Shown here one piece after another: positions 6,142 to 6,165 of a stretch of DNA of 6,165 nt. Location: NCBI GenBank assembly GCA_902805485.1, contig CADCTM010000918.1, positions 1-6,165 on the forward strand, read 5' to 3'. The stretch's first letter is position 1, and every line of letters begins with the position of its first letter. Under the pieces are notes generated by a model. That model was not told where the DNA came from, did not search any database, and saw only the letters and a program-made list of their open reading frames with translations. A program made the position numbers and the translations under genes. This DNA is from an uncultured Coleofasciculus sp. GTDB lineage: Bacteria > Cyanobacteriota > Cyanobacteriia > Cyanobacteriales > Coleofasciculaceae.

Positions 6142-6159
6142 CTAAACTTTAGATAGATT
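6136..6159. repeat. Palindrome and short duplications at the GH13 breakpoint
   Basis: The last bases before the window edge contain a 15-bp palindrome, ATCTAAA-c-TTTAGAT (6140-6154), a tandem TCTAA duplication (6136-6140, 6141-6145) and a tandem AGAT duplication (6151-6154, 6155-6158). They sit exactly where GH13 similarity ends. They could be the tip of an inserted element or the product of a small duplication. Confidence 0.5.
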
Positions 6160-6165
6160 CTTTAA

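Overview
The window looks like chromosomal DNA from a cyanobacterium, probably a filamentous one. Three perfect copies of the cyanobacterial octamer HIP1 (GCGATCGC) occur in 6.2 kb. There is a run of ATTAGTC-type heptamers of the kind known as STRR repeats in filamentous cyanobacteria. One gene encodes a DUF3727-type acidic protein, a family I know mainly from cyanobacteria and plastid-bearing plants. No species can be assigned from sequence alone.

All convincing genes lie on the minus strand, so transcription runs from high to low coordinates. In that order they are: the 3' part of a GH13 alpha-amylase/branching-enzyme-like gene, broken near the right edge (5650-6141); an acidic DUF3727 protein (4847-5440); the endolytic murein transglycosylase MltG (3687-4784); a YqeG-type HAD-IIIA phosphatase (2917-3480); glutamate 5-kinase ProB (1480-2592); and a membrane-anchored polyprenyl-phosphate-type family 2 glycosyltransferase (140-1174).

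The DUF3727 gene and mltG are only 62 bp apart, behind a reasonable sigma-70-type promoter, and are probably co-transcribed. The gaps before yqeG (206 bp), proB (324 bp) and the glycosyltransferase (305 bp) are larger and hold hairpins and short repeats. The best is an intrinsic terminator between yqeG and proB, a 10-bp perfect stem followed by a T tract on the minus strand. ProB therefore probably has its own promoter. Its start codon sits inside the heptamer array, which supplies ATGs in all three frames.

Functionally this is mostly housekeeping: cell-wall glycan processing (MltG), proline biosynthesis (ProB), a small phosphatase, a lipid-linked sugar donor enzyme and a glycogen/starch-type enzyme remnant. 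I see no CRISPR array, RNA gene, complete mobile element or defence cassette. The places worth a second look are the broken GH13 gene with its palindromic junction at the right edge, the heptamer array over the proB start, and the two strong intergenic inverted repeats.
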